Assembly (NCBI RefSeq): GCF_001050155.1 | Contig: NZ_LFVY01000009.1 | Span: 177,388 to 241,387, forward strand | Direction: 5' to 3' | DNA: 64,000 nucleotides | Source of the DNA: Nitratireductor soli | GTDB taxonomy: Bacteria > Pseudomonadota > Alphaproteobacteria > Rhizobiales > Rhizobiaceae | In this document: one piece after another, positions 46,063 through 53,768 of the stretch | Layout of the letters: every line of letters starts with the position of its first letter | How positions within the stretch are numbered: position 1 is the stretch's first letter | Notes under the pieces: model-generated | Seen by the model: only the letters and a program-made list of their open reading frames with translations | Told to the model about the DNA's origin: nothing | Databases searched by the model: none | Position numbers and translations under genes: made by a program

Positions 46063-47559
46063 ATGAGAACGCTTTTTGCAACAGTGCTGACCGGCGCTCT
46101 TCTCGCGGCATCGTCCGCCTGGGCGCAGGACTTCCGCATCGGGCTCCAGGAGGATCCGGATCTGCTCGATCCGCATCGCGCCCGCACCTTTGTCGGCCGC
46201 ATCGTCTTCACCTCGCTCTGCGACAAGCTGATCGACGTCGATGCGAAGCTCAATTTCGTGCCCGAACTGGCGAGCGAATGGGCCTGGAGCGACGAGAACA
46301 AGACGCTGACCTTCAAACTGGTCGAGGGCGCCCTGTTCCATGACGGAACGCCGTTCAACGCTGAGGCGGCCAAGGCCAATATCGACCGCGCGCGCACGCT
46401 TCAAGACAGCCTGCGCAAGAGCGAGCTGGCATCCGTCGAAAGCGTCGAGGTCGTCGATGAATTCACCGTTGCCCTGCATCTTTCGAAGCCAGACGCCACG
46501 CTGCTTGCCCAGCTTTCCGACCGCGCCGGCATGATGTTGTCGCCCGCCACATTCGATGGCGACGTCGCGGCAAATCCGGTCTGCTCCGGTCCCTATAAAT
46601 TCGCCAGCCGCGTGCAGAACGACCGCATCGTGCTGGAGAAATTCGCCGACCATCGCGACGCCGGCGCCCATCATTTCGACCGCCTGGTGTTCCTGCCGAT
46701 TCCCGATTCGACGGTCCGCCTCGCTAATCTGCGGGCCGGTGACCTCGACATGCTCGAACGCCTCAACCCGTCGGACGCGGAAAGCGTTCGCGGCGATGCC
46801 GCCCTGCAGTTCATGCCGGTGGCGGGCCTCGGCTATCAGGGCATCACCATCAACACCGGAGGCGGCGAACGATCCGAGAATCCGCTTGGCCAGGACAAGC
46901 GGGTGCGCCAGGCGTTCCAGCTGGCCATCGGCCGCGATGTGATCAACGATGTGGTCGGCCAGAAGCTGTTCGAGCCGGCGCAGCAACCCTTCCCGGCGGC
47001 AAGCCCGTATAACAGCCCGTCGTTTCCAGTCGTCCAGCGCGATCCGGAAGCCGCCAAGGCCCTGCTGGCGGAAGCCGGCGTCGAGCGCGTCTCCTTCGAA
47101 CTCAGCTTCGGCAACAACACGACCACGCAGGCCATCAACGAGCTGATCCAGGCGATGGCGGCCGAGGCCGGCTTCGACATCAGCCTGAGGCCGACCGAGT
47201 TCGCCGCCATGCAGCAGGACATGAAGAGCGGCAATTACCAGGCTTCGCAGATCGGCTGGTCGGGCCGCGTCGACCCGGACGGCAATCTGCACCAGTTCGT
47301 CACCTGCGAGGGGGCGCTGAACGATTCCAAATATTGCAACGAGGAGGTCGACCGGCTGCTCAATGCAGCGCGGGTGACGCCGGATGTCGGGGAGCGGCAG
47401 GCACTCTACGAGGATGCGCAGAAGATCCTGCAGGACGAATTGCCGATCATCTACATCTATCACCAGCCCTGGCCCTTCGTTCTGTCCGGCGCCGTCTCGG
47501 GCTTCACCGCCTATCCGGACGGCATGGTGCGCCTCAAGGGCGTCCAGCTGAGCAAGTGA
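46063..47559 (+). CDS. ABC transporter substrate-binding protein, family 5 (second copy)
   Basis: 498-residue paralogue of the preceding binding protein, homologous end to end (shared LDPHRARTFVGRIVFTSLCD, RVQNDRIVLEKF, YCNEEVDRLLN, GFTAYPDGM). Signal peptide LFATVLTGALLAASSAWA. The pair probably arose by local duplication and shares one permease/ATPase set, extending ligand range. Separated from neighbours by 62 and 64 bp. Confidence 0.92.
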   Translation: MRTLFATVLTGALLAASSAWAQDFRIGLQEDPDLLDPHRARTFVGRIVFTSLCDKLIDVDAKLNFVPELASEWAWSDENKTLTFKLVEGALFHDGTPFNAEAAKANIDRARTLQDSLRKSELASVESVEVVDEFTVALHLSKPDATLLAQLSDRAGMMLSPATFDGDVAANPVCSGPYKFASRVQNDRIVLEKFADHRDAGAHHFDRLVFLPIPDSTVRLANLRAGDLDMLERLNPSDAESVRGDAALQFMPVAGLGYQGITINTGGGERSENPLGQDKRVRQAFQLAIGRDVINDVVGQKLFEPAQQPFPAASPYNSPSFPVVQRDPEAAKALLAEAGVERVSFELSFGNNTTTQAINELIQAMAAEAGFDISLRPTEFAAMQQDMKSGNYQASQIGWSGRVDPDGNLHQFVTCEGALNDSKYCNEEVDRLLNAARVTPDVGERQALYEDAQKILQDELPIIYIYHQPWPFVLSGAVSGFTAYPDGMVRLKGVQLSK

Positions 47560-47623
47560 CAAACGGCGACCGCGGCGGCAGCCCCGCCGCGGTCTCGCCG
47601 GGCAGGAAAGCAAACGAACCGAG

Positions 47624-48571
47624 ATGCTGAAACTCACGCTTAGACGATTGCTGGTGGCGATCCCGACACTGATCCTCGTGTCGCTCATCGTGTTCAGCCT
47701 GCAGAAGCTGCTTCCCGGCGATCCGCTCCTGACCATGGCGGGCGAGGAGCGCGATCCGGAGGTGCTCGCCTTCCTGCGCGAGAAATATCGTCTGGATGAC
47801 CCTTTCCATGTCCAGTACCTGGCGTGGCTCGGCAATGTGCTGACCGGCGATTTCGGCCGTTCGCTCAGGACCGGCGTTCCGGTGTCCACGCTGATCGCGC
47901 AGAAATTGCCCGTGACGCTGCAGCTCGCGGTGATGGCGATCGTCCTCGCCCTTTTGATCGGCATTCCGGCCGGCATTCTCTCGGCCGTCAAGAAAGGCAC
48001 CGCGACGGATTACGCCGCCAATGTTGTGGCGCTGTCGGGCGTCTCGATCCCCAATTTCTGGCTGGGCATCATCCTGATCATGGTGGTCTCGGTGCAATGG
48101 CAGTTGCTGCCGGCCTCCGGCTACGTGCCGCCGACGGAGAATTTCCTCCAGTCGCTGCGCACCATGCTGATGCCGTCCTTCGTCCTGGCCACGGCGCTGG
48201 CCGCCTACCTGATGCGGCACACCCGCTCGGCGATGCTCGGCGTTCTCTCCTCCGATTACATCCGCACGGCGAAAGCCAAGGGGCTGCTGCCCAAGACGGT
48301 CATCCTGAAGCATGCGCTGCGCAACGCGCTGATGCCGATCGTCACGCTGACGACGCTGCTGTTCGGCGAGCTGCTTGCCGGCGCGGTCCTCACCGAGCAG
48401 GTGTTCACGATCCCCGGCTTCGGCAAGCTCATCGTCGATGCGGTGTTCACGCGCGACTATGCGGTGGTGCAGGGCGTCGTGCTGTGCACCGCCGTCGGCT
48501 TCATCTTCATGAACCTCGTCGCCGACCTCCTCTATGTCGTCATCAATCCCCGTCTGAGACATCCGCAATGA
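47624..48571 (+). CDS. peptide ABC transporter permease (DppB-like)
   Basis: 315-residue inner-membrane permease with six helices: N-terminal LRRLLVAIPTLILVSLIVF, GDPLLTMAGEERDPEVLAFLREKYRLDDPF loop (cited by LREKYRLDDPF), and the EAA loop region DYIRTAKAKGLLPKTVILKHALRNALMPI (cited by RTAKAKGLLPKTVILKHALR) that contacts the ATPase. Overlaps the second permease gene by 4 bp. Confidence 0.94.
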   Translation: MLKLTLRRLLVAIPTLILVSLIVFSLQKLLPGDPLLTMAGEERDPEVLAFLREKYRLDDPFHVQYLAWLGNVLTGDFGRSLRTGVPVSTLIAQKLPVTLQLAVMAIVLALLIGIPAGILSAVKKGTATDYAANVVALSGVSIPNFWLGIILIMVVSVQWQLLPASGYVPPTENFLQSLRTMLMPSFVLATALAAYLMRHTRSAMLGVLSSDYIRTAKAKGLLPKTVILKHALRNALMPIVTLTTLLFGELLAGAVLTEQVFTIPGFGKLIVDAVFTRDYAVVQGVVLCTAVGFIFMNLVADLLYVVINPRLRHPQ

Positions 48572-49434
48572 GCATGCAGGCAGAAGCCATAGCGCCACGG
48601 CGCCGGTTCGGGCGAACCATCACCAAGTTCGTCGGCAACCGCAGCGCCGTTCTGGGCGGGGCGGTCGTTCTGGTGTTCGTCCTGCTGGCGGCGGGGGCGC
48701 CGCTGTTTTCCACCCATGATCCGTTCCAGGCGAGTTTCACGACGATCCGCCACGCGCCTTCGGCCGAGTTCTGGTTCGGCTCCGACGAGCTTGGCCGGGA
48801 TGTCTATTCGCGCATGCTGTATGGCGCGCGGGCTTCACTGCTGGCCGGCATGATATCGGTTTCGATCGCCCTTCTCGTCGGCGTGCCGTTCGGCCTCGTC
48901 GCCGGTTTCTACGGCGGCTGGGCCGATGCGGTCATTTCGCGCATCACGGAGGCGATGCTCGCCATCCCGTTCCTGATCCTCGCCATCGCGCTGGCCGCCT
49001 TTCTCGGGCCGAGCCTGTCCAATGCGATGATCGCCATCGGCCTGTCGGCAACGCCGATCTTCATCCGGCTGACGCGCGGCCAGGCGCTGGCGATCAAGAC
49101 GGAGGATTACGTGGAAGGCGCCCGCGCCATCGGGCTTCCGAACCATCTGATCATGACCCGCTACATCTTTCCCAACGTGCTGCCGCCGATCGTCGTGCAG
49201 GCGACCATCACCGTCGCCACGGCGATCATCGCCGAGGCGAGCCTGTCCTTTCTCGGTCTGGGCCAGCAGCCGCCGAACCCCTCCTGGGGATCGATGCTCA
49301 ACACGGCGAAGAACTTCATGAGCCAGGCGCCCTGGATGTCGGTCTTTCCCGGCGGGGCGATCTTCCTCGTGGTTCTGGGTTTCAATCTTCTCGGCGACGG
49401 GCTGCGCGACGCGCTCGACCCGCGCGACCACTGA
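48568..49434 (+). CDS. peptide ABC transporter permease (DppC-like)
   Basis: 288-residue permease partner with the OppC/DppC N-terminal helix, FWFGSDELGRDVYSRMLYGAR motif (cited by GSDELGRDVYSRMLYG), EAA loop YVEGARAIGLPNHLIMTRYIFPNV (cited by GARAIGLPNHLIMTRYI) and the SFLGLGQQPPNPSWGSML block. ATG 48568; overlaps the DppB gene by 4 bp. 21 bp before the GGT-family gene. Confidence 0.94.
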   Translation: MSMQAEAIAPRRRFGRTITKFVGNRSAVLGGAVVLVFVLLAAGAPLFSTHDPFQASFTTIRHAPSAEFWFGSDELGRDVYSRMLYGARASLLAGMISVSIALLVGVPFGLVAGFYGGWADAVISRITEAMLAIPFLILAIALAAFLGPSLSNAMIAIGLSATPIFIRLTRGQALAIKTEDYVEGARAIGLPNHLIMTRYIFPNVLPPIVVQATITVATAIIAEASLSFLGLGQQPPNPSWGSMLNTAKNFMSQAPWMSVFPGGAIFLVVLGFNLLGDGLRDALDPRDH

Positions 49435-49455
49435 TAGCAAATCGGAGCACCCCAT

Positions 49456-51252
49456 ATGTTCACCACCAGGCCGGAAATCCTCGGCACGTTCGGCGTCGTC
49501 ACCTCCACCCATTGGCTGGCCTCGTCTTCCGGCATGGCCATGCTGGAGCGCGGCGGCAACGCCTTCGACGCGGCGGTCGCGGCCGGCTTCGTGCTTCAGG
49601 TGGTGGAGCCGCATCTGGTCGGGCCGGGCGGCGAGGTGCCGATCGTCTTTCATTCGGCCCGCACCGGCGAAACGAAGGTTCTGTGCGGCCAGGGCACCGC
49701 GCCAAAGGGCGCGACCATCGCGCATTACACGGGCGAAGGGCTGTCGCTCATTCCAGGCAACGGCCTGCTGGCGACGGTGATCCCCGGCGCGTTCGATGCG
49801 TGGATGACGCTCCTGCGCGATCACGGCACTTTGCCCTTGGCCGACGTGCTGGCGCCGGCGATCCACTATGCCGAAAACGGCCACCCGCTGCTGCCGCGCG
49901 TGGCCAACACGATTGCCGGTCTGAAGGATTTCTTCGAGCGGGAATGGCCGACATCGGCGGCGGCGTTCGTTCCCGGCGGACGCCTGCCGGAGGCGCGCGG
50001 CCTGTTCCGCAACGAGGCCTTGGCCGGCACCTGGCGGCGCATCCTGCAAGAGGCCGGCTCGGCCGGAGGAAGCCGTGAAGCGCAGATCGACAAGGCCAGG
50101 GATGTCTTCTATCGCGGTTTCGTCGCCGAGGAGATCGAACGCTTTGCTTCCGCCAACGCGGTGATGGACGAGAGCGGCACGCGGCACCGCGGGGTGATCA
50201 CCGCCGACGACATGGCCGGCTGGCAGGCGACCTACGAGGAGCCGCTCAGCTACGATTATCACAACTACACGGTGAGCAAGATCGGCCCCTGGGGACAGGG
50301 ACCGGTGTTCCTCCAGACGCTCGCCCTGCTCAAGGGCATCGACCTTGCGGCGATGGACACCACCGGCCCGGATTTCGTGCATGTGCTGACGGAGGCGATG
50401 AAGCTCGCCTTCGCCGACCGTGAGTTCTACTACGGCGACCCCAACCAGGTCGACGTGCCGGTCGAGACGCTGTTGTCCGATGCCTACAATGACGAGCGGC
50501 GCAAGCTGATCGGCGACCGTGCCTCGCTGGAACTGCGGCCGGGAACGATTCCCGGCTACGAGGATCAGCATGGCAGGGTGGCCGCCGTGCTGGATCGGCT
50601 TTCGCGCATATCGGGCGCCAATGCGGCCTCGAGCGAGCCGACCATGGCCGACATGCGCTCGGCGCGGCGCGGCGACACGGTGCATATCGATGCCGTCGAT
50701 GCGGAAGGCAACATGGTGGCGGCAATGCCATCAGGCGGCTGGCTGCAATCCTCGCCGATGATCCCGGCGCTCGGCTTCATGCTCAACACGCGGGCGCAGA
50801 TGTTCTGGCTGGAGCCGGGTCTGCCGGCCAGCCTGGCGCCCGGCAGGCGCCCGCGCACGACGCTGACGCCGAGCCTCGCCCACAAGGACGGCAAGCCCTA
50901 CATGGTGTTCGGCACGCCCGGCGGCGACCAGCAGGAACAGTGGCAGCTTCAGTTCTTCCTGCGCCATGTCCATCACGGGCTGAACCTGCAGGAGGCCATC
51001 GATCTGCCGATGTGGCACACGGCGCATTTCCCGAGCTCCTTCTTTCCGCGCGACCGGAAGCCGGGGCACCTGGCGATCGAGGAGAGTTTCCCGGATGGAA
51101 CGCTGCGCGATCTGGAGGCGCGCGGCCATCGGCTGGACGTCATGCCCAAATGGAGCATCGGGCGCATGGTGGCCGCGGCACGCGACCAGAACGGCCTGTT
51201 GCACGCCGCCGCGACGCCGCGCCTGATGCAGGCCTACGCGGTCGGTCGATAG
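49456..51252 (+). CDS. gamma-glutamyltransferase family Ntn-hydrolase, non-canonical
   Basis: 598-residue GGT-fold protein. The autocleavage/nucleophile threonine is recognisable in RRGDTVHIDAVDAEGN near residue 409. However, the pocket differs from true GGTs: the FREMAP arginine position reads CGQGTAP, the paired serines before SPTI read RTTLTPS, and the SPGG loop reads GTPGGDQQEQ. There is also no signal peptide, although classical bacterial GGTs are periplasmic. It ends the peptide ABC operon, so it likely cleaves an imported compound inside the cell, but gamma-glutamyl specificity is doubtful. Stop codon lies 2 bp before a dispersed repeat. Confidence 0.88.
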   Translation: MFTTRPEILGTFGVVTSTHWLASSSGMAMLERGGNAFDAAVAAGFVLQVVEPHLVGPGGEVPIVFHSARTGETKVLCGQGTAPKGATIAHYTGEGLSLIPGNGLLATVIPGAFDAWMTLLRDHGTLPLADVLAPAIHYAENGHPLLPRVANTIAGLKDFFEREWPTSAAAFVPGGRLPEARGLFRNEALAGTWRRILQEAGSAGGSREAQIDKARDVFYRGFVAEEIERFASANAVMDESGTRHRGVITADDMAGWQATYEEPLSYDYHNYTVSKIGPWGQGPVFLQTLALLKGIDLAAMDTTGPDFVHVLTEAMKLAFADREFYYGDPNQVDVPVETLLSDAYNDERRKLIGDRASLELRPGTIPGYEDQHGRVAAVLDRLSRISGANAASSEPTMADMRSARRGDTVHIDAVDAEGNMVAAMPSGGWLQSSPMIPALGFMLNTRAQMFWLEPGLPASLAPGRRPRTTLTPSLAHKDGKPYMVFGTPGGDQQEQWQLQFFLRHVHHGLNLQEAIDLPMWHTAHFPSSFFPRDRKPGHLAIEESFPDGTLRDLEARGHRLDVMPKWSIGRMVAAARDQNGLLHAAATPRLMQAYAVGR

Positions 51253-51253
51253 A

Positions 51254-51318
51254 GAGCATTTTGCAGTCAGGTGGAATCACCTGACGTCCGCATAAATGCG
51301 GAAACACAAGGAGATAGG
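51254..51318 (+). repeat. dispersed palindromic repeat (family I), module 1 only
   Basis: GAGCATTTTGCAGTCAGGTG through GGAGATAGG; hairpins TCAGGTG/CACCTGA and CCGCAT-aa-ATGCGG. It lies between the convergent GGT-family and matR genes. Confidence 0.85.
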
Positions 51319-51329
51319 CGGGCCGATCC

Positions 51330-51977
51330 CTACTTTGCCAGGTTGGCGATCAGGTCGCTGAACCGGTCGCCCTGGACCGCGACATGCTCGCGAAGCAGGT
51401 CGCGCGCCGCGTCGGCGTTGCCCTCGAGGATGGCATCGACAATGCGCGCATGCTCGCCGAATGACGCCTTCATCCGGTTGTGAACGCGCAGCTGCAGCCG
51501 TCGGTAGGGGCGTAGCCTCCGGTGCATGGTGGCGCATTGCTCCTCGAGAAACCCGCTGTGACTGGCGGCGTAGATCGCCCGATGAAACAGCTCGTTCTCG
51601 TAGTAGTACCGGTCCGTCTCCTCGCTGATCACCGCCTGTTCGCACTTTTCGTGGGCGGCCAGCAGCGCATCGCGATCCTTGTCGGTGTGGCGCCGGGCGG
51701 CCTTGGCGCCGGCCATGCCTTCCAGTTCGGCCATGACCTCGAACATCTCGAAAATCCGCTGGGGGGCCGGATCGATGACGATCGCGCCGCGCCGGGGACG
51801 AATTTCCAGCAACCCGATTGCGTTCAACTGCAGGATCGCCTCGCGAATGGGGGTGCGGGAGACGCCGAAGCGTGCGGCAAGCTGCATTTCGTCCAACCGC
51901 TCTCCCGGCGCGAACCTGCCCGTGACGATGTCGCTCTCGATCTCGTCCCTCAGCTTTTGAAACGTGTTCTCCGCCAT
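51330..51977 (-). CDS. matR: GntR/FCD transcriptional regulator of malonate catabolism
   Basis: 215 residues: winged helix at ~10-75 (FAPGERLDEMQLAARFGVSRTPIREAILQL, cited by QLAARFGVSRTPIREAIL) and FCD domain (FHRAIYAASHSGFLEEQ, and EHARIVDAILEGNADAARD). It is divergent from matPQMAB, the same layout as MatR in Rhizobium, and the intervening DNA carries the TCTTGTATACAAGA palindrome expected for MatR. In the rhizobial system malonate or methylmalonate relieves repression/activates transcription. Assignment by context plus operator is strong. Confidence 0.9.
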   Translation of the reverse strand: MAENTFQKLRDEIESDIVTGRFAPGERLDEMQLAARFGVSRTPIREAILQLNAIGLLEIRPRRGAIVIDPAPQRIFEMFEVMAELEGMAGAKAARRHTDKDRDALLAAHEKCEQAVISEETDRYYYENELFHRAIYAASHSGFLEEQCATMHRRLRPYRRLQLRVHNRMKASFGEHARIVDAILEGNADAARDLLREHVAVQGDRFSDLIANLAK

Positions 51978-52001
51978 TGCGAATCCGACTCTCTAATAAT
52001 G

Positions 52002-52027
52002 CAAGAAATTATTTCTTGTATACAAGA
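52002..52027. promoter_or_regulatory. MatR operator: two overlapping palindromes
   Basis: Perfect 14-bp palindrome TCTTGTATACAAGA (52014-52027) matches the published type of MatR site in rhizobia. It overlaps a second perfect palindrome, CAAGAAATTATTTCTTG (52002-52018), sharing the CTTG half. Both lie between matR and matP, 25-51 bp upstream of the matR start codon (51977, minus strand). Confidence 0.8.
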
Positions 52028-52099
52028 CTATTGACATTCCACCTAGCCTGCCCGCACAGTTCGGTCAAGCCAGTGGAGTGGCTGATTAGGGAGGATAAG

Positions 52100-53104
52100 A
52101 TGAAAAGACTTGCAACAAAATTGAGGATGCTGGGTTGCGCAGCGATCGCCGTGCTCGCAGCGACCGGCGCCGATGCGCAAACCGTCTTGAAGGCGTCCCA
52201 CCAGTTTCCGGGGGGCAAAGGGGATATTCGCGATGAGATGGTTCAGCTCATCGCCCGTGAGGTCGCCGCGGCGAATGTCGGGATCGAGGTCCAGGTCTTC
52301 CCCGGTTCGTCCTTGTACAAGCCGAACGACCAGTGGAACGCGGTCACGCGCGGGCTGCTCGATCTGACGTCGTTTCCGCTCGATTACGCGTCCGGCCGCC
52401 ACCCGGAATTCTCGGCGACGCTGATGCCCGGACTTGTCGGCAATTTCGACCGGGCGATGCGGTTGAACGATTCGGATTTCATGCAGGACATCAAGAAGAT
52501 CATCGACGATGCGGGCGCGATCGTCATATCGGATGCCTGGCTTTCAGGCGCATTCGCCTCGAAGAAGGCTTGCATAACGTCGCCGGACACGATGAAGGGG
52601 CAGATCATTCGCGCGGCCGGGCCGGCATTCGAGGAAATGCTTGTGGCAGCGGGCGCGTCGATCGCCTCGATGCCATCCTCGGAGATCTACACGGGCATGC
52701 AGACGGGCGTGCTCGACGCGGCAAACACATCGTCGGCGAGCTTCGTCTCCTATCGTCTCTTCGAGCACGCCGCCTGCCTGACCGCGCCCGGCGAGAATGC
52801 CTTGTGGTTCATGTACGAGCCGGTGCTGATGTCCAAGAAGACCTTCGACAAGCTGACTCCAGAGCAGCAGGTCGCCTTCATCGCCGCCGGCGAAAAGGCC
52901 GAGGCCTATTTCAACGAGGAAGTGCGCAAGGGCGACGATCTGATGATCGAAACCTACAAGAAGGCCGGCGTCGAGGTCGTGGAGATGTCGAAGGCCGATT
53001 ACGACGCCTGGCTCGAAATCGCCAAGACGTCGTCCTACAAGAATTTCGCCGAGAACGTTCCCGGTGGAGACAAGCTGATCGAGAAGGCGCTGGCCGTCGA
53101 ATAG
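52100..53104 (+). CDS. matP: malonate TRAP transporter substrate-binding protein
   Basis: 334-residue periplasmic DctP-family receptor. Signal peptide MLGCAAIAVLAATGADA after a basic start. Family features KASHQFPGGKGDIRDEM, VQVFPGSSLYKP and MKGQIIRAAGPAFEEM with the ligand-clamping arginine. ATG 52100 follows AGGGAGG. It opens matPQMAB; malonate is inferred from the adjoining malonyl-CoA synthetase and decarboxylase and MatR site. The TAG stop opens a repeat element. Confidence 0.92.
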   Translation: MKRLATKLRMLGCAAIAVLAATGADAQTVLKASHQFPGGKGDIRDEMVQLIAREVAAANVGIEVQVFPGSSLYKPNDQWNAVTRGLLDLTSFPLDYASGRHPEFSATLMPGLVGNFDRAMRLNDSDFMQDIKKIIDDAGAIVISDAWLSGAFASKKACITSPDTMKGQIIRAAGPAFEEMLVAAGASIASMPSSEIYTGMQTGVLDAANTSSASFVSYRLFEHAACLTAPGENALWFMYEPVLMSKKTFDKLTPEQQVAFIAAGEKAEAYFNEEVRKGDDLMIETYKKAGVEVVEMSKADYDAWLEIAKTSSYKNFAENVPGGDKLIEKALAVE

Positions 53105-53160
53105 AGCATCCTGCAGTCAGGCGGAATCACCTGACGCCCGCGTGGATGCGGTAAAACAAG
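53102..53160 (+). repeat. dispersed palindromic repeat (family I) between matP and matQ
   Basis: TAGAGCATCCTGCAGTCAGG with the matP stop codon as its first three bases; hairpins CAGGCG..(imperfect)..CACCTG and CCGCGTGGATGCGG. It is the most diverged copy, and lies inside an operon. Confidence 0.75.
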
Positions 53161-53169
53161 ACGTCAGCG

Positions 53170-53194
53170 CGATGGCGCCTCATCGGCGCCATCG
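53170..53194 (+). promoter_or_regulatory. intercistronic hairpin matP-matQ
   Basis: Perfect 10-bp stem CGATGGCGCC/GGCGCCATCG (53170-53179, 53185-53194) with a 5-nt loop and no T-run. Together with the adjacent repeat it could stabilise matP mRNA, raising receptor over permease. Regulatory role is inference. Confidence 0.5.
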
Positions 53195-53222
53195 GACCTT
53201 CTCGGCAGCCAGGAATTCTCGA

Positions 53223-53768
53223 ATGATAAACGCCTATGTCAGGGCCGTCGGCAATCTTTCGCGTTTGCTGGCGGTGGTGTCGACCGCCCTCATCGTCGCG
53301 GCGATGATGGTGGTCTGCCAGATGATCCTCATGCGCTATGTTTTTCGCCAACCAACGATCTGGCAAACCGATTTCGTCGTCTTCTCGGCGACCGCGGCCA
53401 TGTTCATCGGCGCGCCTTACGTGCTGCTGAAGGGCGGGCATGTGGGCGTCGACGTGGTCGAGCTGATGGTCGGCGAGAGGGCGCGTGCGTGGCTGCGCAT
53501 CGCCGGCAGTCTTCTGGGATTGCTGTTCTGCGCCATCATGCTGGTGGCGTGCTGGATCCAGTTCCACGAGGCGTGGGCGGGAAACTGGAAGCACTCCAGC
53601 GTCTGGGCGCCGCCGCTCTGGGTGCCGCTTGCGTCCCTGCCGATCGGTTTCGGCATGCTTTGCCTGCAATATGTGGCGCAGATCCTCACGCTGGTCTTTC
53701 CCGCCAGCCGCCAGGTCGATGCCCCCGCCGATGAAAACACGCTCGACATCCGGGAGACCACGCGATGA
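53223..53768 (+). CDS. matQ: malonate TRAP transporter small permease
   Basis: 181-residue DctQ-type membrane subunit with four helices: LLAVVSTALIVAAMMVVCQMI, RQPTIWQTDFVVFSATAAMFIGAPYVL, then two more helices ending LVFPASR. Start ATG 53223; a repeat and a hairpin separate it from matP. Overlaps matM by 4 bp. Confidence 0.9.
   Translation: MINAYVRAVGNLSRLLAVVSTALIVAAMMVVCQMILMRYVFRQPTIWQTDFVVFSATAAMFIGAPYVLLKGGHVGVDVVELMVGERARAWLRIAGSLLGLLFCAIMLVACWIQFHEAWAGNWKHSSVWAPPLWVPLASLPIGFGMLCLQYVAQILTLVFPASRQVDAPADENTLDIRETTR

Noticed and set aside
46036..48000. 654-residue minus-strand open frame
   Set aside because: Antisense to the second binding protein and the permease; composition artefact.
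48835..50685. 616-residue minus-strand open frame
   Set aside because: Antisense to dppC-like and GGT-family genes; composition artefact.
53170..53194. Rho-independent terminator inside the mat operon
   Set aside because: Perfect stem but no T-run; downstream genes overlap tightly and must be transcribed.
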